64,000 nt of DNA from Lachnospiraceae bacterium. GTDB lineage: Bacteria > Bacillota > Clostridia > Lachnospirales > Lachnospiraceae. The stretch lies in contig JAFTPP010000032.1 in assembly GCA_017463255.1 (NCBI GenBank), positions 434,001 to 498,000 on the forward strand, in the 5' to 3' direction. Below the pieces are notes generated by a model. It was not told where the DNA came from and did not search any database. It saw nothing but the letters and a program-made list of their open reading frames with translations. Positions 8,920 through 18,519 of this stretch are shown here, one piece after another. The position numbers were made by a program, and so were the translations under genes. How positions within the stretch are numbered: position 1 is the first letter of the stretch; every line of letters begins with the position of its first letter.

Positions 8920-9099
8920 TCAATTGTATTTTCTCTCACATAGGCAAATATAACTTCTCTGACCTTCTGATTCTTTAAGATGCTTCTGTGTTGTCTCATT
9001 GACAGCTTTCTCTGAGGAAATCTGCTTACTAAATTTCAAAACCCGTGAAACCAACATTTCAATGCAAACTAATAACAATAGTATTTTTACCACTTTCAT
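8920..9099 (-). CDS. Small membrane protein, unknown
   Basis: This 59-residue protein starts at the ATG preceded by GAGGTG; a GTG four codons upstream is less likely because it overlaps that ribosome binding site. One hydrophobic segment (KILLLLVCIEMLVSRVL) is followed by a charged tail with two cysteines near the end. It is followed after 20 bp by the TPR-like gene on the same strand. I do not recognise it. Its position supports expression, but it may be a chance frame. Confidence 0.45.
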   Translation of the reverse strand: MKVVKILLLLVCIEMLVSRVLKFSKQISSEKAVNETTQKHLKESEGQRSYICLCERKYN

Positions 9100-9184
9100 A
9101 CCGCACCTCACATTTTTATTTTTTTCTGCGCACTTATGCTAGTCACTAAATGATAATAGACAAAATGTTCAAGCCTCCAACCAT

Positions 9185-10657
9185 CTAATCCATTAATTCC
9201 TTCATTAAACATTTAGCATTCTTTCGTTTTTCACTCAGATTACAATTCTTAGTATCAATTTCCAGCAATTTTTCTATAAATGTGTTACTTCTTTGAATAT
9301 TATTTTTTTGCACAGTTTCCCACATTTCATTCAATTCATTAACGCTTCGTTTTTCACTATTTATGGAATAACCAAAAGTCACAATAACTTTATTTCGAAT
9401 CACTTTATTCTCTGGAATCCACACTATTGAAAACGGCTGAATGTAACTACCAGAACTGTTAACAACTCGGAAAACCCTATTAGACTTCAAAGGCAATATT
9501 TCTCGCTTTTGAAAGTCATTGTTATGAGTTCCTTCCGGAAAGAAACCTATTGATGCTTTTTTATCCTTCAACGTCCTTATCAAGAAATGTATCGTATCAT
9601 AGTTTATCTTTTGATAATCAGGACAGTCCTCACGAGCTATAGGTATAACTCCCATCAGTCTCAAAAATCTAGCCGATAATTTGCATCTCCATTTCTTTTT
9701 TGAACTGCTAAACAGATCCTCGCCTCCGTCAAGTAGTCGTTGCAACGCTGCCCAATGAATGATTTGCTTTACAATAGCAATCATAATGATAGGGTCACCT
9801 TTCTTCCGATGATTACCCACAAATGCTAAACTTTTGTCCTTAGGAATTCTGCGCTTACCAACTATAAGCGGATGGTATTTATGAAATACTATTGGCGAAC
9901 CAATGAATTTAATAAATTTATAGAACACCTTAAAACTACTGGATGTTTTCTCTTTTCCTCTCTTAAAGTTCGATAGCTTTTCCATTTCTTCTACTAGTTT
10001 TATGTCATTAAAGCCATTGATTCTAATTACACCATCTTCTAATTCACTTGTAGTATTGTGGCAATTGTTCATACATATTACTTTTGAATCACTACCTAAG
10101 ACTTTAACCATCTCATTTAAAAGAAAAATCTGATCTTCAAACACATATTCCGGATTTATAGCGCGAATGTATTCTACTTTATCGTTAATCACTGACGGCA
10201 TTTCCAAATAGTCATATTTTACACGACCTTTCCATAATTGCCATTTCGTTAATAAAGGAACTATTTTCTTTCGCACAAATAAATCTTTTCGTGATTCTTT
10301 TTCTTTGGTCTTTTTTCCACGCATTGATACAATTCGAATTTCATACCCCAGTTTTCTATATGTAGCAATTACTTCTCTGGCGCCTTCTCTCAATGGTTCG
10401 TTACAATATTTAATGAAATGTTTATTCCAAAACTTTTGAGATATCTTTCTTGCCTTCATTTCAGCATCAGCTTCCGTATACCCAAGTATGACCAATATAT
10501 CTTTAATTCCATACACTTCTGAAAGCTCATATCCATTAGGGTTTACTACTGAAACATCCCAGCCATATACTTTATGCAAGTAAGTGGGCGCAAACCTTCG
10601 CATGAACTCTGTTTCTTCTGTTAACACATCGTCAATATCAAACACAATTGTTTTCAT
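9185..10657 (-). CDS. HAD phosphatase-PlsC acyltransferase fusion
   Basis: This is a 490-residue fusion. Residues 1-230 form a HAD-superfamily hydrolase: FDIDDVL (Asp7/Asp9, nucleophile and acid/base), IRIVSMRG (motif II region) and YVFEDQ near 171-176 (metal-binding Asp). Residues 240-490 form a PlsC-type acyltransferase with GNHRKKGD (281-288), GVIPIARED and FFPEGTHN (372-379). Such a fusion could dephosphorylate a lipid intermediate and acylate it, or the reverse; that is inference. It ends the 5-prime pair of HAD-PlsC genes and is followed by a gap of about 85 bp. Confidence 0.8.
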   Translation of the reverse strand: MKTIVFDIDDVLTEETEFMRRFAPTYLHKVYGWDVSVVNPNGYELSEVYGIKDILVILGYTEADAEMKARKISQKFWNKHFIKYCNEPLREGAREVIATYRKLGYEIRIVSMRGKKTKEKESRKDLFVRKKIVPLLTKWQLWKGRVKYDYLEMPSVINDKVEYIRAINPEYVFEDQIFLLNEMVKVLGSDSKVICMNNCHNTTSELEDGVIRINGFNDIKLVEEMEKLSNFKRGKEKTSSSFKVFYKFIKFIGSPIVFHKYHPLIVGKRRIPKDKSLAFVGNHRKKGDPIIMIAIVKQIIHWAALQRLLDGGEDLFSSSKKKWRCKLSARFLRLMGVIPIAREDCPDYQKINYDTIHFLIRTLKDKKASIGFFPEGTHNNDFQKREILPLKSNRVFRVVNSSGSYIQPFSIVWIPENKVIRNKVIVTFGYSINSEKRSVNELNEMWETVQKNNIQRSNTFIEKLLEIDTKNCNLSEKRKNAKCLMKELMD

Positions 10658-10677
10658 CTTATGTCCTCATTCCCATG

Positions 10678-12042
10678 CTATCGCATTGTATATTCACTGG
10701 CTTTGTTTCTATTTTCTTGTAGTTGTTCCTGCTGACATTTCATAAATATGGAAAACACTTCATTCATATTGTCTTTACGAACTTCCAGTTGACTTCCAAA
10801 ATTGACAATACATTTCCTTTTACCTTTATGAGTAAACCAATATATGGTAATGGGTTGAATTATCGCATTTGTTAATGCTGCTAACCTAATAAATGAATCA
10901 TTAAACTCACCGAAATCATTCTCCGTATTTTTCAAAGTAGTTCCTTCAGGAAAAATACCTATTTTACATTTGATATTTGAACATTCTATCATCTCTTTTA
11001 TAGAATTATTGTTATTTGCATTAACGTCATCTCGAATCCTCTCTACAGAAAAAAACTTAAGCTTCTTAAATCCGAATGCAGTGATTTTTCGTAACAGTAT
11101 ATTTTTACTATTATTAAAAATACTATCTTCCCCTCTAAAGAAACGTGCCAATGCAGCATAACGAATTGGTTCATTAATAATAGCTGTGATAATTATAGGA
11201 TCTAATGTGCTCCTATGATTCGAAGCGTAGATAACACCTCTATCCTCTATTTTTTTTAAGCGATTGGCATTTAATACTATTGGTTTAAAAGATTTTTTAA
11301 TACCTTGTCTAATAAATAAAACTCGTTTATAAAATACATCTGATTTTGCAATTTCTTTATATAAATTCCATTTTTTAGTCCCTATAAGACTTGTTATTGT
11401 TTCTTCTACTTCAATCCATTTATAACTATTTAATCTCTTAACGTATTTACCCTCTCTTACTTCTCGATTATGTTTTCCCGAAACGCAAACACATTTTATC
11501 TTTTCTGTTATTAATTGTTCACACATCTCCGGTTTATCCTCAAACACAATATCCGGATAACGTTTAATAACGCCTTCTGCTTTGAGCGTATCATCTTGAT
11601 AACAATAAAAGCATTTACAAGAAATGAAGCATCCATTTAGCCAATATTGAAGATACATTAGCGCTCTAGTCAATTTTCCTATTAAGCCCCTATTATCTGC
11701 CTTTAATCTTGAACTATGTATTTCAATTCTATGTCCTTGCTTTTTTAGTTTTTTTAAAGTCTTAGCCGCGTCTTTATAAAACATTCCGGGCAAAGAATAT
11801 ATAATATACCTAAAACCCACCCAGAATTTTTCAATGATTCGCTTGCTCTCTATTTCCGCATCTTTTTGAGAATACCCTTTTTTTATTAGAGTATTTTTCA
11901 TATCAAAAACATCTTCAATTTCTAAACTATTGATATTAACAACTTCCATACCATACTTTCTTCTAAAATATGGTATGGCATATTTTTCAATAAATTTATG
12001 ATAGTCAACAATTGTTGCATCATTATCAAAAATAATTTTCAT
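10678..12042 (-). CDS. HAD phosphatase-PlsC acyltransferase fusion, first operon gene
   Basis: This 454-residue protein has the same two-domain plan as the next gene. HAD motifs are IIFDNDAT (Asp6/Asp8), RIEIHSSR near 105-112 and IVFEDK near 165-170. Cysteine-rich SCKCFYCYQDD lies at about 141-151, in the HAD cap region. PlsC motifs are SNHRSTLD (274-281), FFSVER and IFPEGTTL (363-370). Overall similarity to the downstream fusion suggests tandem duplication and divergence. The operon promoter is about 50 bp upstream. Confidence 0.8.
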   Translation of the reverse strand: MKIIFDNDATIVDYHKFIEKYAIPYFRRKYGMEVVNINSLEIEDVFDMKNTLIKKGYSQKDAEIESKRIIEKFWVGFRYIIYSLPGMFYKDAAKTLKKLKKQGHRIEIHSSRLKADNRGLIGKLTRALMYLQYWLNGCFISCKCFYCYQDDTLKAEGVIKRYPDIVFEDKPEMCEQLITEKIKCVCVSGKHNREVREGKYVKRLNSYKWIEVEETITSLIGTKKWNLYKEIAKSDVFYKRVLFIRQGIKKSFKPIVLNANRLKKIEDRGVIYASNHRSTLDPIIITAIINEPIRYAALARFFRGEDSIFNNSKNILLRKITAFGFKKLKFFSVERIRDDVNANNNNSIKEMIECSNIKCKIGIFPEGTTLKNTENDFGEFNDSFIRLAALTNAIIQPITIYWFTHKGKRKCIVNFGSQLEVRKDNMNEVFSIFMKCQQEQLQENRNKASEYTMR

Positions 12043-12091
12043 TTTTCATACTCTTTTCACACAACTTGAATTTTTAGTCATCTTTAGGGTA

Positions 12092-12121
12092 ATTATATTT
12101 CTTTGACTATGATATTGTCAA
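12092..12121 (-). promoter_or_regulatory. SigA-type promoter of the acyltransferase operon
   Basis: The minus strand reads TTGACA (12116-12121), an 18-nt spacer and TATAAT (12092-12097), both hexamers at consensus. It lies between the divergent regulator and the first HAD-PlsC gene. The perfect consensus implies strong expression unless repressed. Confidence 0.7.
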
Positions 12122-12127
12122 GAAAAC

Positions 12128-12146
12128 TTACCTATCTTTTAGGTAA
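12128..12146. promoter_or_regulatory. Inverted repeat TTACCTA-N5-TAGGTAA, candidate operator
   Basis: A perfect 7-bp inverted repeat with a 5-bp spacer sits between the operon promoter and the regulator's own start. A related half-site (TTAGGGTAA) lies at 12084-12092, beside the -10 hexamer. The size and symmetry suit a dimeric XRE/Cro-type repressor. Binding is inferred from position only. Confidence 0.5.
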
Positions 12147-12167
12147 AAAACTATAAGGGTGATTTGA

Positions 12168-12407
12168 TTGAAAATATATGATTACGATGGAAAAGCTAAT
12201 ATTGTAGGACGAAAGATTTATGCATTTCGCAAGCAACAAAAGTTGTCCCAGGAAGAATTAGCTGCAAAAATGCAACTAAATAATATAGAGATTTCTCAAA
12301 AGGTAATCAGTCGAATTGAAAAGCAGGAAAGATTTGTTACAGATTATGAATTACTCATCTTTTCTCAAGTGTTAGGTGTAAGCATCTATGAACTCTTAGA
12401 ACCCTAA
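12168..12407 (+). CDS. XRE/Cro-CI family transcriptional regulator
   Basis: This 79-residue single-domain helix-turn-helix protein contains GRKIYAFRKQQKLSQEELAAKMQ and the recognition-helix region ISQKVISRIEKQERFVTDYEL. It starts at TTG (12168), with AAGGGTGAT about 5 nt upstream. It is divergent from the HAD-PlsC operon and shares its control region, so it is probably that operon's local regulator as well as its own. The HTH fills the whole protein; no ligand domain is present. Confidence 0.82.
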   Translation: MKIYDYDGKANIVGRKIYAFRKQQKLSQEELAAKMQLNNIEISQKVISRIEKQERFVTDYELLIFSQVLGVSIYELLEP

Positions 12408-12408
12408 A

Positions 12409-12452
12409 AGCCTTGTAAGTAAAGTTGATACTCTACTTACAAGGCTCTTTTT
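12409..12452 (+). terminator. Terminator of the XRE regulator
   Basis: A 13-bp perfect stem (AGCCTTGTAAGTA at 12409-12421 and its complement at 12434-12446) is followed by CTTTTT. It begins just after the regulator stop codon. Confidence 0.85.
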
Positions 12453-12491
12453 GGTTTGTTCCCCCCTTCCATTTAATTTAATTATCACTCA

Positions 12492-12649
12492 AGGGTATCC
12501 TGACTTGAAATTTCCTAAAAATACCCGGTATTTTCATCTTATCAGGGTATTTCATGAGTATTCTGCTTGGAATTACCCATTTCACTTATTATTTCAAAAC
12601 ATTCCTACTTGGAAAGGGTATTTCCATCCACTTCTTTAAGAATATACCC
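12492..12649. repeat. Three tandem GGGTAT/ATACCC inverted-repeat units
   Basis: The gene-free stretch 12453-12773 contains three similar units, each GGGTA(T) followed 20-24 nt later by its complement: 12493-12526, 12545-12578 and 12614-12649 (8 bp in the third). Spacers share an ACTTGGAA or ACTTGAAA-like core. Nothing else is recognisable in this stretch; short frames here lack support. Confidence 0.5.
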
Positions 12650-12773
12650 TTCGACCCTTTGTTTTCACGTGAACACTCTCCCGAAACCATAAACAAGAAA
12701 CAGAAACAAAATCTCGCAAAAGCCGGAAATAAAAAAACGTCAATATAAGATACTAAAATATCAGGAAAGCAAA

Positions 12774-12805
12774 AACCCGCCAAAGCCTTACGGCCCTGAC
12801 GGGTT
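12774..12805 (-). terminator. Terminator of gdhA
   Basis: An AACCCG/CGGGTT outer stem and GCC/GGC inner stem form a hairpin. On the minus strand it is followed by GGGTTTTTGC, about 25 bp after the gdhA stop. Confidence 0.75.
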
Positions 12806-12830
12806 GATTTCATAAAAACACTATTTTCTC

Positions 12831-14272
<1,442 letters not shown>

Positions 14273-14296
14273 GAACTTTATACATGTATACAATAA

Positions 14297-14728
14297 CTAT
14301 AAATATTTCTTCAATGCCTCAATTCCATCTTCCTCTAAATGAATGAATTCCTTTGCCATTTCTGCAGCCTCTGCGGCAACCATTGAATTATGATTCAGAC
14401 TTTTCCATAGTTTGGTTACTCCTGTATTCCTCTCTCTTATCATAATCTCCGCAATATGACTTGTGCTGGTATTTAATAATGTATTCACATGAATTCCCAT
14501 TTTTAATAAGAAGTTATCAACCGCATTTCCACGATATGGTTCAACCTTTGCATCAATAAGTTTATTTTCCGCCTTATTATAAAGCTTATGATACTCCGCA
14601 TTTTGTTTTGTCAATAAAAAGACAAAATCTTCATCTGCACATTTATCCCGTATGGCATCTATTGCCTTCATGCCCATTTCCGTATTCTTTTGAATATCCT
14701 TATATACCTGTTCATCTGCTTTATTCAT
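14297..14728 (-). CDS. Uncharacterised helical protein
   Basis: This 143-residue, highly helical, soluble protein has no cysteine-rich or membrane segment apart from one Cys near residue 30. The pattern of four amphipathic helices (NTEMGMKAIDAIRDKC, then HKLYNKAENKLID, HIAEIMIRERNTG and AAEAAEMAKEFIHLEEDGIE) resembles ferritin-like or DUF2383-type bundles, but no metal-ligand set is evident. I do not recognise the family firmly. It stands alone between gdhA and the SH3b gene. Confidence 0.7.
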   Translation of the reverse strand: MNKADEQVYKDIQKNTEMGMKAIDAIRDKCADEDFVFLLTKQNAEYHKLYNKAENKLIDAKVEPYRGNAVDNFLLKMGIHVNTLLNTSTSHIAEIMIRERNTGVTKLWKSLNHNSMVAAEAAEMAKEFIHLEEDGIEALKKYL

Positions 14729-14826
14729 AAAAAAGACACCCCATATTTTCTATTTTGATATACCGATTCATTGTATCAGTATAGACATTCCAAAAAAGAA
14801 ATATGCAGGTGTCTTAACCATTCTAT

Positions 14827-16113
14827 TTAGTTTCTCTTAAGATATTCCGACTTAATATAAGCAGTTTGACCTTTATAATTAATCTTACTCCAGCCATTTC
14901 CAACTTCTTCAATCAGTTCAAATACTTCACCCTTCATTGCAGCACCAAGCTTTGTGGCTGATGCAGAAGAACTTGCTCTTACGTTAACATTCTCAAGTAC
15001 GGTTACAGAACCAATAACATTTTCTACCACTGTCAGGTATTCAGACATAATATACGCTTCTGCACCATTGTATTCAAGTCTGCTCCAACCATTGTCAAGA
15101 GCTTCCAGTCTTGTAAACACCTGTCCCTTTGAAGCTACCCCTAACTTGTCAGATGCAGTGGTTGAAGATGCTCTGATGTTAACCTTCTCCGTGGTCTTTA
15201 CCATCTCTGTAGCCGGTTTTTCCGGTTCCACTACCTCAGGTTCCTCTTCGTCCGGCTTATTCTGCTCAGCCTCAGCAAGCTCCTGTTCTAAACGGGCTGC
15301 TTCTAAAGCTGCCAACGCTTCACTAACATCATCCTTCATATTTACGGAAAGATTATCCAAAAAAACCTTTAACGATTCGTCTGTATCAACTACTTCCGCA
15401 TATGTGACCTTTACTCTGTTGAACAAATCGGAAACATCTTCCTGTAATGAAACCTTCTGAATATATTCGTACACTTCGTCAGTTTCAGCAAGTGCTGCAC
15501 CGATATACAGACTGCCGTCTTCCTTTGTATCCACTAGCAAAGTATTTAACCCCGGTGCCAGAGTTTCCACATCCACGAACTTCACTTCGTAATATACATA
15601 CACAACATGGGAATTTTCAAAAGGTCCCGGCTTTGTATAACAGATAATGTTCTGGTAATTATCAATATAATTACTCTTTATCTCCATACGGATTTTTTCA
15701 GTATCATCTGTTTCATCACGCATTGAAGCATAAGCGTCTACATCTCCGTTTGCCATTGCATCATAATAAGCAGCAATGAGATTATTCACTTGTTCATAAG
15801 CATTTTCTTCAAGTCCTGTTTCTTCTACTTCAAAATCTTCTTGAACAGGTACTTCTTCCTCGGGTACCTCTTCCGGTTGTTCCTTGTATGCCGTAATGTC
15901 ATCAATTCTATCCTGAGACACCATAATACCGATTACCACAGCAACTAACGCCACACAAATAAACGCCGGGATTGCAACTCTGTAATAATCCAGAAACCAT
16001 TCTGCTATTTTTTTCCAGATGCTCTTTTTTCCATATCCAACACTTTTTTTCACTTTGGGTTCTTTAAACTTAATGTCAGATAGTTTCCCCGCTCTTCTTT
16101 CCTTCTTATCCAT
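14827..16113 (-). CDS. Membrane-anchored SH3b-repeat protein
   Basis: The product has 428 residues. A basic N-terminus is followed by one membrane segment (about 45-68) and an acidic linker. A domain of about 200 residues resembling NTF2-like or DUF4440-type extracellular modules contains AAYYDAMANGDVDAYASM. A coiled Ala/Glu-rich stretch leads to two bacterial SH3 repeats at the C-terminus, each with VN(I/V)RASS, a conserved GW(S) and AYI(M/K)SEYL. SH3b domains usually bind peptidoglycan peptides, so a cell-wall sensor or anchor is likely. The ATG at 16113 is preferred because GGAG lies 6 nt upstream. Confidence 0.75.
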   Translation of the reverse strand: MDKKERRAGKLSDIKFKEPKVKKSVGYGKKSIWKKIAEWFLDYYRVAIPAFICVALVAVVIGIMVSQDRIDDITAYKEQPEEVPEEEVPVQEDFEVEETGLEENAYEQVNNLIAAYYDAMANGDVDAYASMRDETDDTEKIRMEIKSNYIDNYQNIICYTKPGPFENSHVVYVYYEVKFVDVETLAPGLNTLLVDTKEDGSLYIGAALAETDEVYEYIQKVSLQEDVSDLFNRVKVTYAEVVDTDESLKVFLDNLSVNMKDDVSEALAALEAARLEQELAEAEQNKPDEEEPEVVEPEKPATEMVKTTEKVNIRASSTTASDKLGVASKGQVFTRLEALDNGWSRLEYNGAEAYIMSEYLTVVENVIGSVTVLENVNVRASSSASATKLGAAMKGEVFELIEEVGNGWSKINYKGQTAYIKSEYLKRN

Positions 16114-16152
16114 ATCCTTCTCCATATAGCTTAACGGTTATTACCATTGAAA

Positions 16153-16224
16153 TGCACCCGACAGGAATCGAACCTGCATTAAAGGCGTCGGAGGCCTCCG
16201 TTCTATCCATTAGACTACGGGTGC
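16153..16224 (-). tRNA. tRNA-Arg (anticodon CCG)
   Basis: A 72-nt cloverleaf reads on the minus strand. The acceptor GCACCCG pairs with CGGGTGC, with discriminator A. The anticodon loop is CUCCGAC on a GAGGC/GCCUU stem, and the T arm is GCAGG-UUCGAUU-CCUGU. CCG reads the rare Arg codon CGG. The 3-prime CCA is not encoded. Confidence 0.93.
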
Positions 16225-16271
16225 ATAAACCACATCTCTTATATTACCTAAATATGAGTAAAAAAGCAAGT

Positions 16272-16302
16272 AAAAAGCTACCGGAAAAACTTCCCGGTAG
16301 CT
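16272..16302 (-). terminator. Terminator of the DUF5688 gene
   Basis: A 9-bp stem (AGCTACCGG and its complement) with a TTTTT tail on the minus strand lies right after the stop codon at 16313. Confidence 0.8.
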
Positions 16303-16312
16303 CTAACTGTTT

Positions 16313-17242
16313 TTAATATGCTATAATTGTTCGATTTAATTTCCGGGAAAATAAATAGACATGGTCTGATAAAACCTCTTGAGGCTCTAACTGGGTTTCA
16401 TTTATTTCTCTTACCATATAGGATAAATCTTTAGGACTTCCGGCTTCTGATACCGGAATCAGAATCACTTCATGAATGCTGCTTGGAAGAATATAGAGAT
16501 CATCTTGCACACTTTGGGCAAAACAGTCAAGTACTCCATCGTACAAAATTGCGGATGCGCCGTAAAGTTGTAAAGAATTGGTTAATACATACATAGGGAT
16601 TGATTGCTCGGGCAAATCCGGAAACATTTCCATAATTTCCTCATCCGTAAAATCATCTCCCAACATACCTCTTCGCATTTTTAACAGAATTTCCCGCATG
16701 CCATATACTTTTTCTTCCATGTGACATGGTGTGTTTTTTAACGCCTGAATCAAAACATCGGACTTTGACACATTCCATATTTTTAAATGCTCGTTGGTAA
16801 TCTGAATGGTACCGTTACTGTATTCTCCCGTTGATATCTTACAATATAAGACCATTGCCATATCAAGATATTTGATATGCGGCACATTTAATAATTCTTC
16901 TTTATTTTTTTCATAATTGATTAATTTATAGTATATTATTTCCTTTACTTGCAAATAATCAAAGAAAAAATCCAATCGCGGAAGGTTGGCTGTTTTACTG
17001 TTTTCATACACCCCGACAATCTGCTTTACAATTTCATCCAGGTCCAAATTCTGCTTATGCTCCTCGTAAAACTGACGCAAATATATGGTGGGTGACACCC
17101 TTTGCTCCTTGGTTCCTATTACAATTCCTTCGAATACTACTCCGTTATTCTTTTTTACATTATGGGGTGTAATTTCCACACTTCCATTAAAATAATTATT
17201 CAGTTTTTCAATAATTTGTTCTTGAAATTCCTTAAAACTCAT
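16313..17242 (-). CDS. DUF5688 family protein
   Basis: This 309-residue protein matches the DUF5688 family I recall from Lachnospiraceae. The opening FKEFQEQIIEKLNNYF, the NGVVFEGIVIG segment and PTIYLRQFYEEHK are typical, and the C-terminus carries LYGASAILYDGVLDCFAQ and the SIHEVILIPVSE segment. The family's biochemical role is unknown. There are no membrane segments or signal peptide. AAAGGA precedes the ATG. Confidence 0.85.
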   Translation of the reverse strand: MSFKEFQEQIIEKLNNYFNGSVEITPHNVKKNNGVVFEGIVIGTKEQRVSPTIYLRQFYEEHKQNLDLDEIVKQIVGVYENSKTANLPRLDFFFDYLQVKEIIYYKLINYEKNKEELLNVPHIKYLDMAMVLYCKISTGEYSNGTIQITNEHLKIWNVSKSDVLIQALKNTPCHMEEKVYGMREILLKMRRGMLGDDFTDEEIMEMFPDLPEQSIPMYVLTNSLQLYGASAILYDGVLDCFAQSVQDDLYILPSSIHEVILIPVSEAGSPKDLSYMVREINETQLEPQEVLSDHVYLFSRKLNRTIIAY

Positions 17243-17300
17243 ACTATTTCCTTTCGTTTACTTCATTTCCGGGATTTTGTTATAGAGATAAGATACGCTT

Positions 17301-17358
17301 TGCGAATCCCGCTCTGACGAGCGGTCGGCAAATGTCCTTTCGTGCAAGCACGATGGAC
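17301..17358. repeat. GC-rich double-hairpin element
   Basis: In the 200-bp gap between DUF5688 and efp, two hairpins sit side by side. CCGCTC-TGAC-GAGCGG spans 17309-17324. GTCC...CGTGC-AA-GCACG...GGAC spans 17334-17358. Its base composition is richer in GC than the flanks. It has no T-run, so it is not an ordinary terminator; it may be a dispersed intergenic repeat or part of a small RNA. Confidence 0.45.
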
Positions 17359-17383
17359 GCTTGACTCGTTAACTTCACAAAAA

Positions 17384-17410
17384 AAGACAACGGTCATAAA
17401 CCATTGTCTT
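17384..17410 (-). terminator. Terminator of efp
   Basis: A 10-bp stem (AAGACAACGG against CCATTGTCTT, with wobble pairs) is followed on the minus strand by TTTTTTT, about 35 bp after the efp stop. Confidence 0.8.
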
Positions 17411-17444
17411 ATCAGCTATTTCAATATAAAAGATATTTTAGAGA

Positions 17445-18002
17445 TTAAACTCTTGAGAGATATTCACCTGTTCTGGTATCAATCTTAATCACATCACCCT
17501 GTTCAACAAATAATGGAACATATACAAGAGCACCTGTTTCAACTGTAGCAGGCTTTGTAGCACCTGTAGCTGTATCACCTTTGAATCCCGGTTCTGTTTC
17601 TGTAATCTCAAGTTCTACGAAAAGAGGTGGTTCAATTGAGAATACACTTCCGTTGTGTGAACAAACCTTAACCATTTCGTTTTCTTTTACGAATTTTAAA
17701 GAATCGCCAACTGTGTCAGCGTTTAATGCGATCTGGTCATATGTTTCAACATCCATGAAGTTGTATAATTCACCATCTTCGTATAAATACTGCATATCTT
17801 TTCTATCGATACGTGCCTGTGGGCATTTTTCTGTCGGTCTGAATGTTTTCTCGACAACGCCACCACTCTTGATGTTTTTCAATTTGGTTCTTACGAAAGC
17901 AGCTCCCTTACCCGGTTTAACATGCTGGAATTCAATGATCTGGAATACGTTACCTTCGAATTCGATTGTAAGACCATTTCTGAAATCACCTGCAGAAATC
18001 AT
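17445..18002 (-). CDS. efp: Elongation factor P
   Basis: This 185-residue protein relieves ribosome stalling at polyproline stretches. The KOW-like N-domain contains [19 protein letters not shown]; the loop GKG places the usual modifiable Lys at the tip. Two OB domains follow, ending [19 protein letters not shown], the EF-P signature. GGAGG lies upstream of the ATG. It closes the operon that begins with the peptide transporter but also has its own promoter. Confidence 0.97.
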   Translation of the reverse strand: MISAGDFRNGLTIEFEGNVFQIIEFQHVKPGKGAAFVRTKLKNIKSGGVVEKTFRPTEKCPQARIDRKDMQYLYEDGELYNFMDVETYDQIALNADTVGDSLKFVKENEMVKVCSHNGSVFSIEPPLFVELEITETEPGFKGDTATGATKPATVETGALVYVPLFVEQGDVIKIDTRTGEYLSRV

Positions 18003-18043
18003 AAAAATATCCTCCTAATATTGCCACGTTATAATTCTATAAT

Positions 18044-18072
18044 AGTTTATCCTAAAAAGCGGAGTTTTTCAA
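18044..18072 (-). promoter_or_regulatory. Candidate efp promoter
   Basis: TTGAAA (18067-18072), a 17-nt spacer and TAAACT (18044-18049) lie directly after the aroQ stop codon. This would allow efp to be expressed apart from the upstream genes. Confidence 0.5.
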
Positions 18073-18501
18073 CTATTTTTTCAAGATAAAATCAATTGCT
18101 TCCAAATATCCCTGTAATCCCTTGCCATAAATCTGATAATCACAGGCAGGAGCGGTTACTGAAACCTTGCGGAATTCCTCCCTTTTTGTAATATCCGATA
18201 TATGAATTTCAACCTTTGGTACAGTAATGCTCTTTAATGCATCATGAATTGCATAGCTGTAATGGGTATAGGCACCCGGATTAATCACAATTCCTTCCGT
18301 TCCGTCAAAATAAGATTCCTGGATTCTGTCAATAATGGCTCCTTCATGATTTGACTGATATACTTCTATCTCACAGTTTTCCTTAAGAGCCTTATCCTGA
18401 ATCATCTTTTTTAAATATTCATAATCCTCTGTCCCATAGACTGACTTTTCACGAATCCCCAAAAAATTAAGATTCGGTCCGTTAATGACTAATAATTTCA
18501 C
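18073..18501 (-). CDS. aroQ: Type II 3-dehydroquinate dehydratase
   Basis: This 142-residue enzyme performs step 3 of the shikimate pathway (3-dehydroquinate to 3-dehydroshikimate). It shows the dodecameric type II signatures: VINGPNLNFLGIRE with the catalytic loop Tyr in VYGTEDY, the QSNHEGAIIDRI segment, INPGAYTHYSYAIHDAL and VEIHISDITKREEFR. It lies 18 bp after aroE-aroK, so consecutive shikimate steps sit together. Confidence 0.96.
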   Translation of the reverse strand: MKLLVINGPNLNFLGIREKSVYGTEDYEYLKKMIQDKALKENCEIEVYQSNHEGAIIDRIQESYFDGTEGIVINPGAYTHYSYAIHDALKSITVPKVEIHISDITKREEFRKVSVTAPACDYQIYGKGLQGYLEAIDFILKK

Positions 18502-18519
18502 TGTATCTTATCCTCTTTC

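Noticed and set aside
12589..12813. 74-codon minus-strand frame
   Set aside because: It is read through the gdhA terminator hairpin, has no ribosome binding site and has low-complexity sequence.
14954..15460. 168-codon plus-strand frame
   Set aside because: It is antisense to the SH3b gene and Ser/Thr-rich from complementing Ala/Glu codons; no start signal.
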